Positions 33,543 through 44,032 of a stretch of 64,000 bases of DNA are shown here, piece after piece (the first letter of the stretch is position 1; the number at the start of each line of letters is the position of its first letter). Both the position numbers and the translations under genes were made by a program. The notes beneath the pieces were generated by a model, which saw only the letters and a program-made list of their open reading frames with translations, did no database searches and was not told the DNA's origin. The DNA comes from Streptomyces spinosisporus (GTDB lineage: Bacteria > Actinomycetota > Actinomycetes > Streptomycetales > Streptomycetaceae): contig NZ_JALDAX010000002.1 of NCBI RefSeq assembly GCF_022698145.1, positions 186,001-250,000 on the forward strand, written 5' to 3'.

Positions 33543-34406
33543 CTAGGACACCACGTCCTTGCGGGCGAAACCGCGGAAGGCCAGGGCGAACAGGACGAGT
33601 GCGTACGTTATCGAAATCGCCGTGCCCTGGATCATGCCGGACCACTCGGGGTGCGGCTGCACGGCGTCCGCCCAGGCGAACTGCCAGTGCGCGGGCAGGA
33701 AGTCGCGCCAGTGGCCGAGCGCGGTGACGGCGTCGAGGACGTTGCCGACGATGGTCAGGCCGACCGCGCCGCCGACCGCGCCGAGGGGCGCGTCGGTCTT
33801 CGTGGAGAGCCAGAACGCCAGCCCCGCGGTGACCAGTTGGGACACGAAGATGTACGCCACGACCACCAGCAGGCGCTGCGTCGCCGTGCCGGTGTCCAGG
33901 GCGCCGCCGGTGGGGATCTGCAGCGGGCCCCAGCCATAGGCGGCCGTGCCGACGGCGAGCGCCACCACCGGCAGCAGGATCATCGCGGCCAGGCTGAGGC
34001 CGAGCGCGACGACGAGCTTGGACCACAGCAGCCGGGCCCGGGGCACGGGCGCGGCCAGCAGATAGCGCAGCGAGGACCAGCTCGCCTCCGAGGCGACCGT
34101 GTCCCCGCAGAACAGGGCGACCGGAATGACGAGCAGGAAGCCCGCGGACACGAACAGGTTCACGGCGGCGAAGTTGGCCCCGGAGGAGGTGGCCGTGTCC
34201 ATCAGCGTCACCGTGTCGTTGCGGCCGCTCGGGTCGCCGCCGATCGCGAACGCGATCAGCAGCACGAACGGGAGCAGGGCGAGGATCGCGCCCATGACGA
34301 GCGTTCTGCGCCGCTTGAGCTGGCGGATCAGCTCCACCCTCACAGGGAGGGTGCGGCCCGGCTTGTAGCCGGACGCGGTCTCGTTGCGCTCGGCGAGTGT
34401 GGTCAT
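33543..34406 (-). CDS. ABC-2 type transporter permease
   Basis: A 287-residue membrane protein with six predicted helices (for example TLVMGAILALLPFVLLIAFA, LVVALGLSLAAMILLPVVAL, VVVAYIFVSQLVTAGLAFWL). The first external loop after the N-terminal helix carries the usual ABC-2 layout. The ATG overlaps the TGA of the hydrolase-ATPase fusion gene (ATGA), so its nucleotide-binding partner is that fusion. Substrate unknown; drug, lantibiotic or lipid export are typical for such pairs. Confidence 0.85.
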   Translation of the reverse strand: MTTLAERNETASGYKPGRTLPVRVELIRQLKRRRTLVMGAILALLPFVLLIAFAIGGDPSGRNDTVTLMDTATSSGANFAAVNLFVSAGFLLVIPVALFCGDTVASEASWSSLRYLLAAPVPRARLLWSKLVVALGLSLAAMILLPVVALAVGTAAYGWGPLQIPTGGALDTGTATQRLLVVVAYIFVSQLVTAGLAFWLSTKTDAPLGAVGGAVGLTIVGNVLDAVTALGHWRDFLPAHWQFAWADAVQPHPEWSGMIQGTAISITYALVLFALAFRGFARKDVVS

Positions 34407-37129
34407 GCTTCACCTCCGATCAGGGTGAGGAAGGCGTCCTCCAGGCGGCGGTGGGGGCCCATTGACGTGACCGGGACCTCCAGGCGGACCAGGTCCACCA
34501 GGAGCTGGGCCGGGGCGGTGCGGGGTGGTTGTTCGTCCGCGGGTTCGTCGTGGCCGGTCGCGCCGTTCCCCGCGCCCCCAAGACGTGCTGCCGGACCGGG
34601 GGTTGCGAGGCGTACCAGTAGGCCGCCTTCCACTCGTACCGCCGACTCGACGTCCGGCAGTGCCGTCACCTTCTCCACCAAGGGGTCCGGGATGTCGGTG
34701 GCCAGGCCGACCAGGAGGGTGTCGCCGGAGCCGGTGATCTCGGCCACCGGGCTCGCCTGGACGAGGCGGCCGCGGTCCATGACCACGAGGTGGGTGCAGG
34801 ACTGCTCGACCTCCGCCAGGAGGTGGCTGGAGACGATCACCGTGCGGCCCGCCGCCGCGTACCGGATCAGCACCTCGCGCATCTCGCGGATCTGCGGCGG
34901 GTCGAGGCCGTTGGTGGGTTCGTCGAGGATGAGGAGGTCCGGGAGGCCGAGCATGGCCTGGGCGATGGCGAGTCGCTGGCGCATGCCCTGGGAGTACGTG
35001 CGCACCGCGCGGGCGAGCGCGTCGCCGAGTCCCGCGATCTCCAGGGCCTCGTCCAGATGGGCGTCCTCGGGCGGGCGGCCCGTCGCCTGCCAGTACAGCT
35101 CCAGGTTCTCGCGGCCCGACAGGTGCGGGAGGAATCCCGCGCCCTCCACGAACGCGCCGAGGCGGGAGAGGACCGGGGCGCCGGGGCGGATCGCGTGCCC
35201 GAAGACGCGGATCTCGCCGTCGTCCGGCTTGATCAGGCCCATCAGCATGCGCAGGGTGGTGGTCTTGCCCGCGCCGTTCGGCCCGAGCAGGCCGAGGACC
35301 TGGCCCTTCTCCACGCGGAAGGACAGGTCCCGCACCGCGTAACGGTCCGCCGATCCGGCGTACCGCTTGCTCAGGTCCGTGATCTGGAGCGGGACTTCGG
35401 CGAGTGCGGGATCGGGGGCCGGGGCGGTGGTGCGGCGGCGGCCCGTGACCAGCAGCGCCGGGGCGATCACCGCCGCGGCCACCGGCAGCCACCAGACCCA
35501 GGACGGCAGCGGGGCGGCCGCGGTGGTCACGCCGGGTGCCGTCGGCACCTTCAGGTCGCCCCGCACGGAGACGGTGTACGTCGCCGGGGCCGTCGGCGAG
35601 GCGTAGCCCAGGTCGGTGGAGGCGAGGACCAGGCGCAGCCGGTGCCCCTGCTCGACCTCGTGGTCGACGGCCGGGAGCGTGATCGTCACGTCCTTGCCCG
35701 CCTTGGCGCCCTCGACGCGGATCGGGGCCACGAGCTGCGAGGGCAGGACGGGGGTTCCGCCGCCGGGTGAGACGTCGTAGACCTTCCCGAAGAGCACGGC
35801 GTCGTCGCTCGTCGATGTCACATGGACGGTGACCTTCGGCGACCCGGTGATCCGCAGGCTGCGGGAGACGGGCGCGGACTCGAACTGCGCGTACTGGCCG
35901 GGGAAGTCGAGCGAGACGCCGACGCCGAGCGAGGACAGCTGGGCGAGTCCGCCGGAGCCGCCGAGGCCGGGCAGGGCGGAGACGGCGGGCGGACTGGCGC
36001 CGGCCGGGTTGGCGAAGCGCTGCTCCCCGCCCCTGAGCGGCAGCGCGCGCTGCCCGCTCTCCAGGCCCGGGTAGCGGTCGTCGCTCGCTCCGCGCAGCAG
36101 GGCCGCGCCGGTCGTGGAGTCGACGCCGCCGGTGCGGCTGATGCGGAAGGCCGGGCCGGTGTCGGTGCCCTTGTCGTCCTTGAGGTAGCGGTCGAACCAG
36201 GCACGCACGCGTGACTGGACGCGGCCGGTCTCCATGTCACCGCCGTCGTGCCCGCCGGCGATCCAGTCGACGTCGACGGGGGCGCCGTTCGCGCGGATGG
36301 CCTTCGCGGCGGCGTCGGCCTGGCCGAGCGGGAAGAGGGAGTCGGTCTGCCCCTGCACCAGGAGCATCGGGACCTTGATGCGGTCGGCGACGGCGGACGG
36401 GGAACGGGCGGCGAGCAGGGCGCGCGCCTGCGCGTCCGGCGTGCCCGACTGCGCGACCCGTTCGTACATCCGGCATAGGTCGGGCTCGAACTTCTCGCAC
36501 CCGCCGCCGGAGTTGACGAAGATCCCGGCCCACAGCTTCTTGAACACGTCGTCGGGGAAGAGGGCGTCCGCCAGGTTCCAGTACGTGATCGCCGGGGCGA
36601 TGGCGTCCACCCGGTGGTCGTATCCCGCGGCCAGCAGGGAGATCGCGCCGCCGTACGAGGCGCCGGCGACGCCCACGCGCGGGTCGCCCGGCTTGTCGAG
36701 CTGCACCTGGGGCTGCTTCGCCAGCCAGTCGATGAGCCGGGAGACGTCGGCGACCTCGCCCTTGGGGTCGTTCAGCCCGATTTTGCCGGTGGACCTGCCG
36801 AAGCCGCGGGCGGACCAGGTCAGCACCGCATAGCCGTCCCTGGCGAGGTCCTGCGCCTGCTGCCGTACGTCCTGCTTGCTGCCGCCGAACCCGTGGGCCA
36901 GCAACACAGCAGGTCTGCGGCCGGCGGGGCCGGACGTGAAGTACGAGGTGTCGATGCGCACACCGTCGACGGCCATGACGCGGTCGGTCTCGCGCACCGG
37001 GGGCTTGTCGTCCGAGGCGACGGCCGTCCAGGTGCCCGCACCTGCGAGTACGACGACGGCGGCCCCGGCGGCGAGTGCCCTGCGGGGCCTTCGCAGGAGC
37101 CCCCGCAGACGGGGCAGTCGAAGATCCAT
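34403..37129 (-). CDS. Fusion of exported alpha/beta hydrolase (CocE/X-Pro type) and ABC ATPase
   Basis: A 908-residue two-part protein. An N-terminal anchor (RRALAAGAAVVVLAGAGTWT) precedes an alpha/beta hydrolase with HGFGGSKQDV, nucleophile elbow GVAGASYGGAIS, a catalytic Asp in VQGQTDSLF and His in AGGHDGGD. A C-terminal jelly-roll resembling the CocE/X-Pro dipeptidyl-peptidase C domain follows. A second membrane helix (SWVWWLPVAAAVIAPALLV, about 590-610) leads to an ABC ATPase with Walker A LLGPNGAGKTTTL, signature YSQGMRQRLAIAQ and Walker B LLILDEPTNG. Predicted topology: hydrolase outside, ATPase inside. The ATG at 37129 has TACGGT seven bases upstream and no ribosome site; a GTG 24 bases earlier is the alternative. 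Coupled to the permease gene. Confidence 0.87.
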   Translation of the reverse strand: MDLRLPRLRGLLRRPRRALAAGAAVVVLAGAGTWTAVASDDKPPVRETDRVMAVDGVRIDTSYFTSGPAGRRPAVLLAHGFGGSKQDVRQQAQDLARDGYAVLTWSARGFGRSTGKIGLNDPKGEVADVSRLIDWLAKQPQVQLDKPGDPRVGVAGASYGGAISLLAAGYDHRVDAIAPAITYWNLADALFPDDVFKKLWAGIFVNSGGGCEKFEPDLCRMYERVAQSGTPDAQARALLAARSPSAVADRIKVPMLLVQGQTDSLFPLGQADAAAKAIRANGAPVDVDWIAGGHDGGDMETGRVQSRVRAWFDRYLKDDKGTDTGPAFRISRTGGVDSTTGAALLRGASDDRYPGLESGQRALPLRGGEQRFANPAGASPPAVSALPGLGGSGGLAQLSSLGVGVSLDFPGQYAQFESAPVSRSLRITGSPKVTVHVTSTSDDAVLFGKVYDVSPGGGTPVLPSQLVAPIRVEGAKAGKDVTITLPAVDHEVEQGHRLRLVLASTDLGYASPTAPATYTVSVRGDLKVPTAPGVTTAAAPLPSWVWWLPVAAAVIAPALLVTGRRRTTAPAPDPALAEVPLQITDLSKRYAGSADRYAVRDLSFRVEKGQVLGLLGPNGAGKTTTLRMLMGLIKPDDGEIRVFGHAIRPGAPVLSRLGAFVEGAGFLPHLSGRENLELYWQATGRPPEDAHLDEALEIAGLGDALARAVRTYSQGMRQRLAIAQAMLGLPDLLILDEPTNGLDPPQIREMREVLIRYAAAGRTVIVSSHLLAEVEQSCTHLVVMDRGRLVQASPVAEITGSGDTLLVGLATDIPDPLVEKVTALPDVESAVRVEGGLLVRLATPGPAARLGGAGNGATGHDEPADEQPPRTAPAQLLVDLVRLEVPVTSMGPHRRLEDAFLTLIGGEA

Positions 37130-37303
37130 GCCATCAACCGTACGGGGGCTCACTGACAGTTGAAGCAGACCGTGGGGTGAACCTTCGCCGGACGGCGTAC
37201 CGCGGTTGGTGTACGGGCATCCGGGCCTGTCGGTGGGTCCCGCTAGAGTCGGCGATCACGGAGATTCACAACAGAATCACAGAGAAGCATTGGGTGGGGA
37301 CTC

Positions 37304-38158
37304 ATGAAGTCGAAGCACACCGCTGCCTGGGTGGGGTTCACGGCAGCGGCGGCGATCGCCGTGTCCGGGTGCGGCACGGACGGCGCGAGAACCGCGGCCA
37401 AGGCCGTGGACCACGCGGACAGGATCATGGCCGTACTGTCGCGGGCCACCGACCGCACCGAGCAGCTCGGCTCGGCCGAGGTCAAGGTCAGCACCGACCT
37501 CGGCACGGGCACCCCGATCGCCATGGACGGCACCTACTCGTGGGGCGACGGACTGGCCTTCGACGCCGAGATGGACACGCGGGCCGCGCAGATGCAGCAG
37601 CTGCAGGACAGCCCCACGACCCGGGTGCTGTTCGTGGACGGCGCCTACTACTACGACGTCGACCCGCAGCCCGCCGGCCCGCTCCAGGGCAAGGAGTGGA
37701 TGAAGATCGACTCCTCGGCGATCTTCGGCGACAAGGGCTCCCAGGCCTTCAGCGGCAGCAGCAGCGGGGGCGGCAATCCGGCGGACTCGATGCGGGCCCT
37801 GAAGTACGCGAACGACGTCGACGACCTCGGCAAGGAGACCGTCGACGGGCAGCGCACGACGCACTACCGCGCCGTCGTCGACAAGGCGCACATGGGCAAG
37901 TTCAAGGAGGCCTACGACGGTGACAACGCCATGAGCGCGGTGACCGGCGGCGCCGACTCGATGACCATGGACATCTGGGTGGGCGGCAACGACCTGCCGG
38001 TCCGTCTGCAGCAGCGGATCGGCGCGGTGAAGGTCACCATGGACTTCCAGAAGTTCGGCGCCACGGCCCCGGTGAAGGCTCCGCCGGCCGCGCAGACCGG
38101 CGACCTCACCGACGAGATCAAGAAGTCCCGGGAGCAGTCCCCGGAGCAGCAGGGCTGA
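37304..38158 (+). CDS. LppX/LolA-like lipoprotein
   Basis: A 284-residue lipoprotein: signal peptide with lipobox AVSGCG (Cys near residue 25). The mature part has alternating strands such as MDGTYSWGDGLAFDAEMDTR and DMWVGG-like MDIWVGGNDLPVRLQQRIGA, which fit the LppX/LprG/LolA-like half-barrel that binds lipids. A charged tail EIKKSREQSPEQQG ends it. ATG with GGGTGGGGA upstream. It is divergent from the hydrolase-ATPase fusion and convergent with mmsA, with a shared terminator. Ligand unknown. Confidence 0.78.
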   Translation: MKSKHTAAWVGFTAAAAIAVSGCGTDGARTAAKAVDHADRIMAVLSRATDRTEQLGSAEVKVSTDLGTGTPIAMDGTYSWGDGLAFDAEMDTRAAQMQQLQDSPTTRVLFVDGAYYYDVDPQPAGPLQGKEWMKIDSSAIFGDKGSQAFSGSSSGGGNPADSMRALKYANDVDDLGKETVDGQRTTHYRAVVDKAHMGKFKEAYDGDNAMSAVTGGADSMTMDIWVGGNDLPVRLQQRIGAVKVTMDFQKFGATAPVKAPPAAQTGDLTDEIKKSREQSPEQQG

Positions 38159-38170
38159 GCCCGGACACGG

Positions 38171-38218
38171 CGGTGCCCCGCCCCTCACCGGCCTACGACC
38201 GGGAGGAGCGGGGCACCG
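38171..38218. terminator. Bidirectional terminator between convergent genes
   Basis: Inverted repeat CGGTGCCCCG (38171-38180) and CGGGGCACCG (38209-38218), perfect over ten bases, with additional CC/GG pairing inside. It lies between the lipoprotein stop (38158) and the mmsA stop (38235). Confidence 0.75.
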
Positions 38219-38234
38219 TACGGCCCCTGCGCCC

Positions 38235-39737
<1,503 letters not shown>

Positions 39738-39751
39738 GCCCGGTTTCTCCT

Positions 39752-41644
39752 TCACAGATGGCGGCGTCGGGTGGAGACGTGCCGTTCGTACAGCTCTCGG
39801 GCCTTCACCGCGGACGGTCGGGTCGCGGTCTCGGCCACAGGTACATCCCACCAGGCCTGGGCGGGCGGCGGGCCCGACACAGTGTCGGCCGTTTCGGTCT
39901 CGACGTAGACACATGTGGGAGTGTCCGCGGCGCGGGCCTCGGCGAGCGCCTCGTGCAGATCGCCGACGGTCTTGGCGCGCAGGACGCGCATGCCGAGGCT
40001 CGCGGCGTTGGCGGCGAGGTCGACGGGCAGTCGCGCCCCCGTGTAGGTGCCGTCGTCCGCCGGGTAGCGGTAGGCGGTGCCGAACCGCTCGCCGCCCACC
40101 GACTCCGACAGGCCGCCGATGGACGCGTACCCGTGGTTCTGCACCAGCAGCACCTTGATGGCGACGCCTTCCTGTACGGCGGTCACGATCTCCGTCGGCA
40201 TCATCAGATACGTGCCGTCGCCGACCAGCGCCCACACCGGGCGGTCGGGCGCGGCCATCTTCACGCCGATCGAGGCCGGGATCTCGTAGCCCATGCAGGA
40301 GTAGCCGTACTCCAGGTGGTACTGGTCCCGCGAGCGCGCCCGCCACAGCTTGTGCAGGTCGCCCGGGAGGGAGCCGGCCGCGTTGATGATCACGTCCGTG
40401 TCGTCCACTATCGCGTCCAGGGCGCCGAGCACCTGCGGCTGGGTGGGCCGCATGTCCGGCTCGTCGGCCTCGTAGCAGGCGTCGACGCGCTGCTCCCAGC
40501 GCTCCTTGTCCTCGGTGTACTCGGTGACGTAGGAGCCGCTGACCCGGTGCGCGTGCATGTCCAGAGCCGCCGTCAGCTCCTGCAGTCCGCTGCGGGCGTC
40601 CGCGATCAGCGGCAGCCCGGCGAGCTTGTGGCCGTCGTAGGGCGCGATGTTGAGGTTGAGGAAGCGGACGTCCTCGCCGGTGAAGAGGGTGCCGGAGGCG
40701 GTGGTGAAGTCGGTGTAGCGGGTGCCGACGCCGATCACCAGGTCGGCGGTGCGGGCGAGTTCGTCGGCCGTGGCCGTGCCGGTGTGGCCGATGCCGCCGA
40801 CGTCCTGGGGGTGGTCCCAGCGCAGCGAGCCCTTGCCGGCCTGGGTGGAGGCGACCGGGATGCCGGTGGCGGCCGCGAACTCGGCGAGGGCCTCCTCGGC
40901 GCGGCTGTGGTGGACGCCGCCGCCCGCGACGACCAGCGGCCTGCGTGCGGCCCTGATCGCCCGTACGGCCTCGGCGAGTTCGGTCGGGTCGGCGCCCGGG
41001 CGGCGGATCACCCAGGTCCGCTCGGCGAAGAAGTCCTCGGGCCAGTCGTACGCCTCCGCCTGGACGTCCTGCGGAAGGGCCAGGGTCACGGCGCCGGTCT
41101 CGACGGGGTCGGTGAGGACCCGCATGGCCGCCAGGGCCGCCGGTATGAGCTGTTCGGGGCGGGTGACGCGGTCGAAGTACCTCGACACCGGGCGCAGGCT
41201 GTCGTTGACCGACACGTCGCCCGCGTACGGCACTTCGAGCTGCTGCAGGACGGGGTCGGCGGTGCGGGCGGCGAAGACGTCGCCGGGCAGGAGCAGGACC
41301 GGGAGGTGGTTGATGGTGGCGAGGGCGGCGCCCGTGACGAGGTTGGTGGCGCCCGGACCGATGGAGGTGGTCACCGCGTGCGTGGACAGGCGGTTCGACT
41401 GGCGGGCATAGCCCACCGCCGCGTGCACCATGGCCTGTTCGTTGCGGCCCTGGTGGTACGGCATGACGTCGGCGTACTCGACGAGCGCCTGGCCGATGCC
41501 CGCCACGTTGCCGTGGCCGAAGATGCCCCAGGTCGCGCCGATCAGCCGCTGCCGGGCGCCGTCCCGCTCGGTGTACTGGGCGGCGAGGAAGCGCACCAGC
41601 GCCTGTGCGACCGTCAGCCTCGTCGTCGAGGTCCGCTCCGTCAT
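39752..41644 (-). CDS. iolD: 3D-(3,5/4)-trihydroxycyclohexane-1,2-dione hydrolase
   Basis: A 630-residue thiamine-diphosphate enzyme that opens the ring of diketo-inositol. ThDP features: catalytic Glu in the N-terminal region (GRNEQAMVHAAVGYARQSN) and the C-terminal GDGTYLMMPTEIVTAVQEG with NHGY for cofactor/Mg2+ binding. Length is normal for IolD. ATG with GGAGGG upstream. Preceded by 354 bases without a gene, so it may have its own promoter. Confidence 0.92.
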   Translation of the reverse strand: MTERTSTTRLTVAQALVRFLAAQYTERDGARQRLIGATWGIFGHGNVAGIGQALVEYADVMPYHQGRNEQAMVHAAVGYARQSNRLSTHAVTTSIGPGATNLVTGAALATINHLPVLLLPGDVFAARTADPVLQQLEVPYAGDVSVNDSLRPVSRYFDRVTRPEQLIPAALAAMRVLTDPVETGAVTLALPQDVQAEAYDWPEDFFAERTWVIRRPGADPTELAEAVRAIRAARRPLVVAGGGVHHSRAEEALAEFAAATGIPVASTQAGKGSLRWDHPQDVGGIGHTGTATADELARTADLVIGVGTRYTDFTTASGTLFTGEDVRFLNLNIAPYDGHKLAGLPLIADARSGLQELTAALDMHAHRVSGSYVTEYTEDKERWEQRVDACYEADEPDMRPTQPQVLGALDAIVDDTDVIINAAGSLPGDLHKLWRARSRDQYHLEYGYSCMGYEIPASIGVKMAAPDRPVWALVGDGTYLMMPTEIVTAVQEGVAIKVLLVQNHGYASIGGLSESVGGERFGTAYRYPADDGTYTGARLPVDLAANAASLGMRVLRAKTVGDLHEALAEARAADTPTCVYVETETADTVSGPPPAQAWWDVPVAETATRPSAVKARELYERHVSTRRRHL

Positions 41645-41998
41645 CGGTATCCCTCCGTGTGCTCCGGGTGAAAGCCGTCGGTTCCGCTTTCACGCCAGGG
41701 GAATACGCGCCTGCGGCCGTAGCCGTTCGGGACCTCCGGCGCGGGGCCGTAGCGGGCGGGGAGTCGTCGCTCGCACTTCGCTCCTGCCAGGGCGAAGCGG
41801 CCTGCCGCGCCGGAGGCGATCTGGGGCCGGGTGTCACGGGGAACGTACGCGAAGTCCCATGCCGACGCGAATGCGCTTACCCCACCCGGGAGTTGAAACT
41901 CTTCGTCCGTTATGTCACAGGCCCGCCGTACCGTACATCCGCCTCGCGGCACGAGCACGGTCCCCTCGGTGTACGGCACACCCGCGGTCATCACTCCC
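41645..41998. other. 354-base gap inside the inositol cluster
   Basis: No gene is supported; the frames here are short and lack ribosome sites. It separates the iolC-aldolase pair from iolD-mmsA on the same strand and is a likely place for an iolD promoter. No clear operator matching the one near 43970 was found. Confidence 0.5.
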
Positions 41999-42961
41999 TC
42001 ACAGCAGTCCCACGGCGGTGTCCACGGCGGCGGCCACGTCGCCGTCCGCCGGGTAGAGCAGTGAACGGCCGACCACCAGGCCCCGCACGGTGGGCAGTTG
42101 GAGGGCGCCGCGCCACTTCTCGTACGCGCCGTCCTGGTCGTCGCCGACCTCGCCGCCGAGCAGTACGGCGGGCAGGGTCGAGGTCTCCATCACCTCGGCC
42201 ATGTCGTCCGGGTTCTCGGTGACGGGCAGCTTGAGCCAGGTGTAGGCCGAGGTGCCGCCGAGGCCCGAGGCGATGGCGATGGACCGGGTGACGGCCTCCG
42301 CGGACAGGTCGTTCTTCAGCGTCCCCTCGTCCGTGCGGTGGCTGATGAACGGCTCGACGAAGACCGGCAGCCGGCGGGCGGCCATCGCGTCGACGGCACG
42401 GGCACTGGACTCCAGCGTGGTCAGCGAGCCGGGGTCGTCGTAGTCGATGCGCAGCAGCAACTTGCCCGCGTCGAAGCCGAGCCGCTCGATGTCCTCGGGG
42501 CGGTGGCCGGTGAAGCGGTCGTCGAGTTCGAAGCGGGCGCCCTGGAGGCCGCCGCGGTTCATCGAGCCCATGACGACCTTGTTCTCCAGGGCGCCGAGCA
42601 GAAGGAGGTCGTCGAGGATGTCCGCGGTGGCGAGCACGCCGTCGACGCCGGGGCGGGAGAGGGCGAGGCAGAGGCGTTCGAGCAGGTCGGCGCGGTTGGC
42701 CATGGCGAATCTGCGGCCCGAGACGCCGAGCGCGCCGCGGGCCGGGTGGTCTGCGGCCACGATCATCAGCCGGCCGGAGTCGCCGACCAGCGGTCTGCGG
42801 GCACGGCGGGCTGCGGCCTCCGCGACGGCCTCGGGGTGGCGGGCGCGGGTGCGGACGAGTTCGGCGACGTCCACGCGCGCGTGCGCGACACCGCCGCCGC
42901 CCTCGTGGCCTCCCTCATGGCCGCCCTCGTGGTGGGAGCCCGAGACCTGGCCCGCCCTCAC
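41999..42961 (-). CDS. Cgl0159-like (beta/alpha)8-barrel aldolase of inositol catabolism
   Basis: A 320-residue protein of the actinobacterial TIM-barrel family annotated as Cgl0159-like, which sits in iol clusters and is thought to act as or replace the IolJ aldolase that splits 2-deoxy-5-keto-gluconate-6-phosphate. Barrel segments such as LMIVAADHPARGALG, KVVMGSMNRGGLQG and LLLRIDYDDPG with Asp/Lys-rich ends are visible. The GTG start overlaps the iolC stop by four bases. Odd: a His/Gly/Glu-rich N-terminal run (GSHHEGGHEGGHEGGGG) encoded by a short tandem repeat. The exact reaction is inferred from context. Confidence 0.8.
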   Translation of the reverse strand: MRAGQVSGSHHEGGHEGGHEGGGGVAHARVDVAELVRTRARHPEAVAEAAARRARRPLVGDSGRLMIVAADHPARGALGVSGRRFAMANRADLLERLCLALSRPGVDGVLATADILDDLLLLGALENKVVMGSMNRGGLQGARFELDDRFTGHRPEDIERLGFDAGKLLLRIDYDDPGSLTTLESSARAVDAMAARRLPVFVEPFISHRTDEGTLKNDLSAEAVTRSIAIASGLGGTSAYTWLKLPVTENPDDMAEVMETSTLPAVLLGGEVGDDQDGAYEKWRGALQLPTVRGLVVGRSLLYPADGDVAAAVDTAVGLL

Positions 42962-43908
42962 AGCACCGCTCCGGCCCGGACGGCGGTCTCGATCTCGTCG
43001 GCGGTCGGCATGGCGGAGGAGCACTCCAGGCGGGAGGCGACGATCGCGCCGGCCGCGTTGGCGTACCGCATGACCGTCTCCAGGTCGCGGCCCGCCAGCA
43101 GTCCGTCGCACAGGGCGCCGCCGAAGGCGTCGCCCGCGCCGAGGCCGTTGAGCACGGTGACCGGCAGGGGCGGCACCTCCGCGTACTCGCCCTTGCTGCT
43201 GGCGGCGAGGACGCCCTTGGGGCCCTGTTTGACGACGGCGAGTTCACAGCCCGCGTCGAGCAACGCCTGTGCGGCGGCCTGCGGTTCGCGCACTCCGGTG
43301 GCGACCTCCACCTCGTCGAGGTTGCCGACGGCGACGGTGGTGTGGCGCAGGGCTTCCTGGTAGAAGGGGCGGGCCGCGGCGGGGTCGCTCCAGAACATGG
43401 GGCGCCAGTCGAGGTCGAAGACCGTGATGCCGGACCTGGCCCGGTGCGCGAGGGCCGCCAGCGTGGCCGTACGGCTCGGCTCCTCGCTCAGGCCGGTGCC
43501 GGTGACCCAGAAGATACGGGCGTCCCGGATCGCGTCGAGATCGAGTTCGTGGGCGTCGATCTCCAGGTCGGGGGCCTTCGGCTGACGGTAGAAGTACAGC
43601 GGGAAGTCGTCCGGCGGGAAGATCTCGCAGAAGGTGACCGGCGTGGGCAGGCCCGGGACCGGGGTGACCCAGCGGTCGTCGACGCCGAAGCCCTGCAGGG
43701 CCTCGTGGAGGTAGGTGCCGAAGGGGTCGTCGCCGGTGCGGGTGATCACCGCGGTGCGGCGCCCGAGGCGGGCCGCGGCCACCGCGACATTGCTCGCCGA
43801 ACCGCCGAGGAACTTGCCGAAGCTCGTCACCTGCGGCAGCGGGACGCCGGTCTGGAGCGGATAGAGGTCCACCCCGATCCGCCCCATGGTGATCAGGTCG
43901 TACGCCAT
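42958..43908 (-). CDS. iolC: 5-dehydro-2-deoxygluconokinase
   Basis: A 316-residue PfkB-family kinase phosphorylating 2-deoxy-5-keto-gluconate at the 6-position. N-terminal PfkB signature GKFLGGSASNVAVAAARLG and C-terminal catalytic NGLGAGDAFGGALCDGL with the base Asp are present. FPPDDFPLYFYRQPKAPDLE is typical of IolC. ATG with GAAGGGAA upstream. It is the first gene of the minus-strand pair, divergent from the IolE-like gene. Confidence 0.9.
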   Translation of the reverse strand: MAYDLITMGRIGVDLYPLQTGVPLPQVTSFGKFLGGSASNVAVAAARLGRRTAVITRTGDDPFGTYLHEALQGFGVDDRWVTPVPGLPTPVTFCEIFPPDDFPLYFYRQPKAPDLEIDAHELDLDAIRDARIFWVTGTGLSEEPSRTATLAALAHRARSGITVFDLDWRPMFWSDPAAARPFYQEALRHTTVAVGNLDEVEVATGVREPQAAAQALLDAGCELAVVKQGPKGVLAASSKGEYAEVPPLPVTVLNGLGAGDAFGGALCDGLLAGRDLETVMRYANAAGAIVASRLECSSAMPTADEIETAVRAGAVL

Positions 43909-43960
43909 CGGCTTCCCTTCGTTGCGCCTCTCCCCCGGTTTCTAGCCCCGCGCACGGAGC

Positions 43961-44032
43961 CCTGTCAATGTTTTGTCCAGACATTCGGACCAGACCTTGA
44001 CACCCCCTGTCGGGACCCGCACTCTGGCGGCC
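43961..44032 (+). promoter_or_regulatory. Divergent iol control region: palindrome and leaderless promoter
   Basis: Plus-strand promoter: TTGACA (43997-44002), 17-base spacer, CACTCT (44020-44025), then seven bases to the ATG at 44033, so the transcript would start at or next to the ATG. Just upstream lie two overlapping palindromic elements: AATGT-9-ACATT (43967-43985) and TTGTCC-8-GGACCA (43973-43992). They sit where a repressor would cover the -35 box and the iolC side. The regulator is not in this window. Confidence 0.6.
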
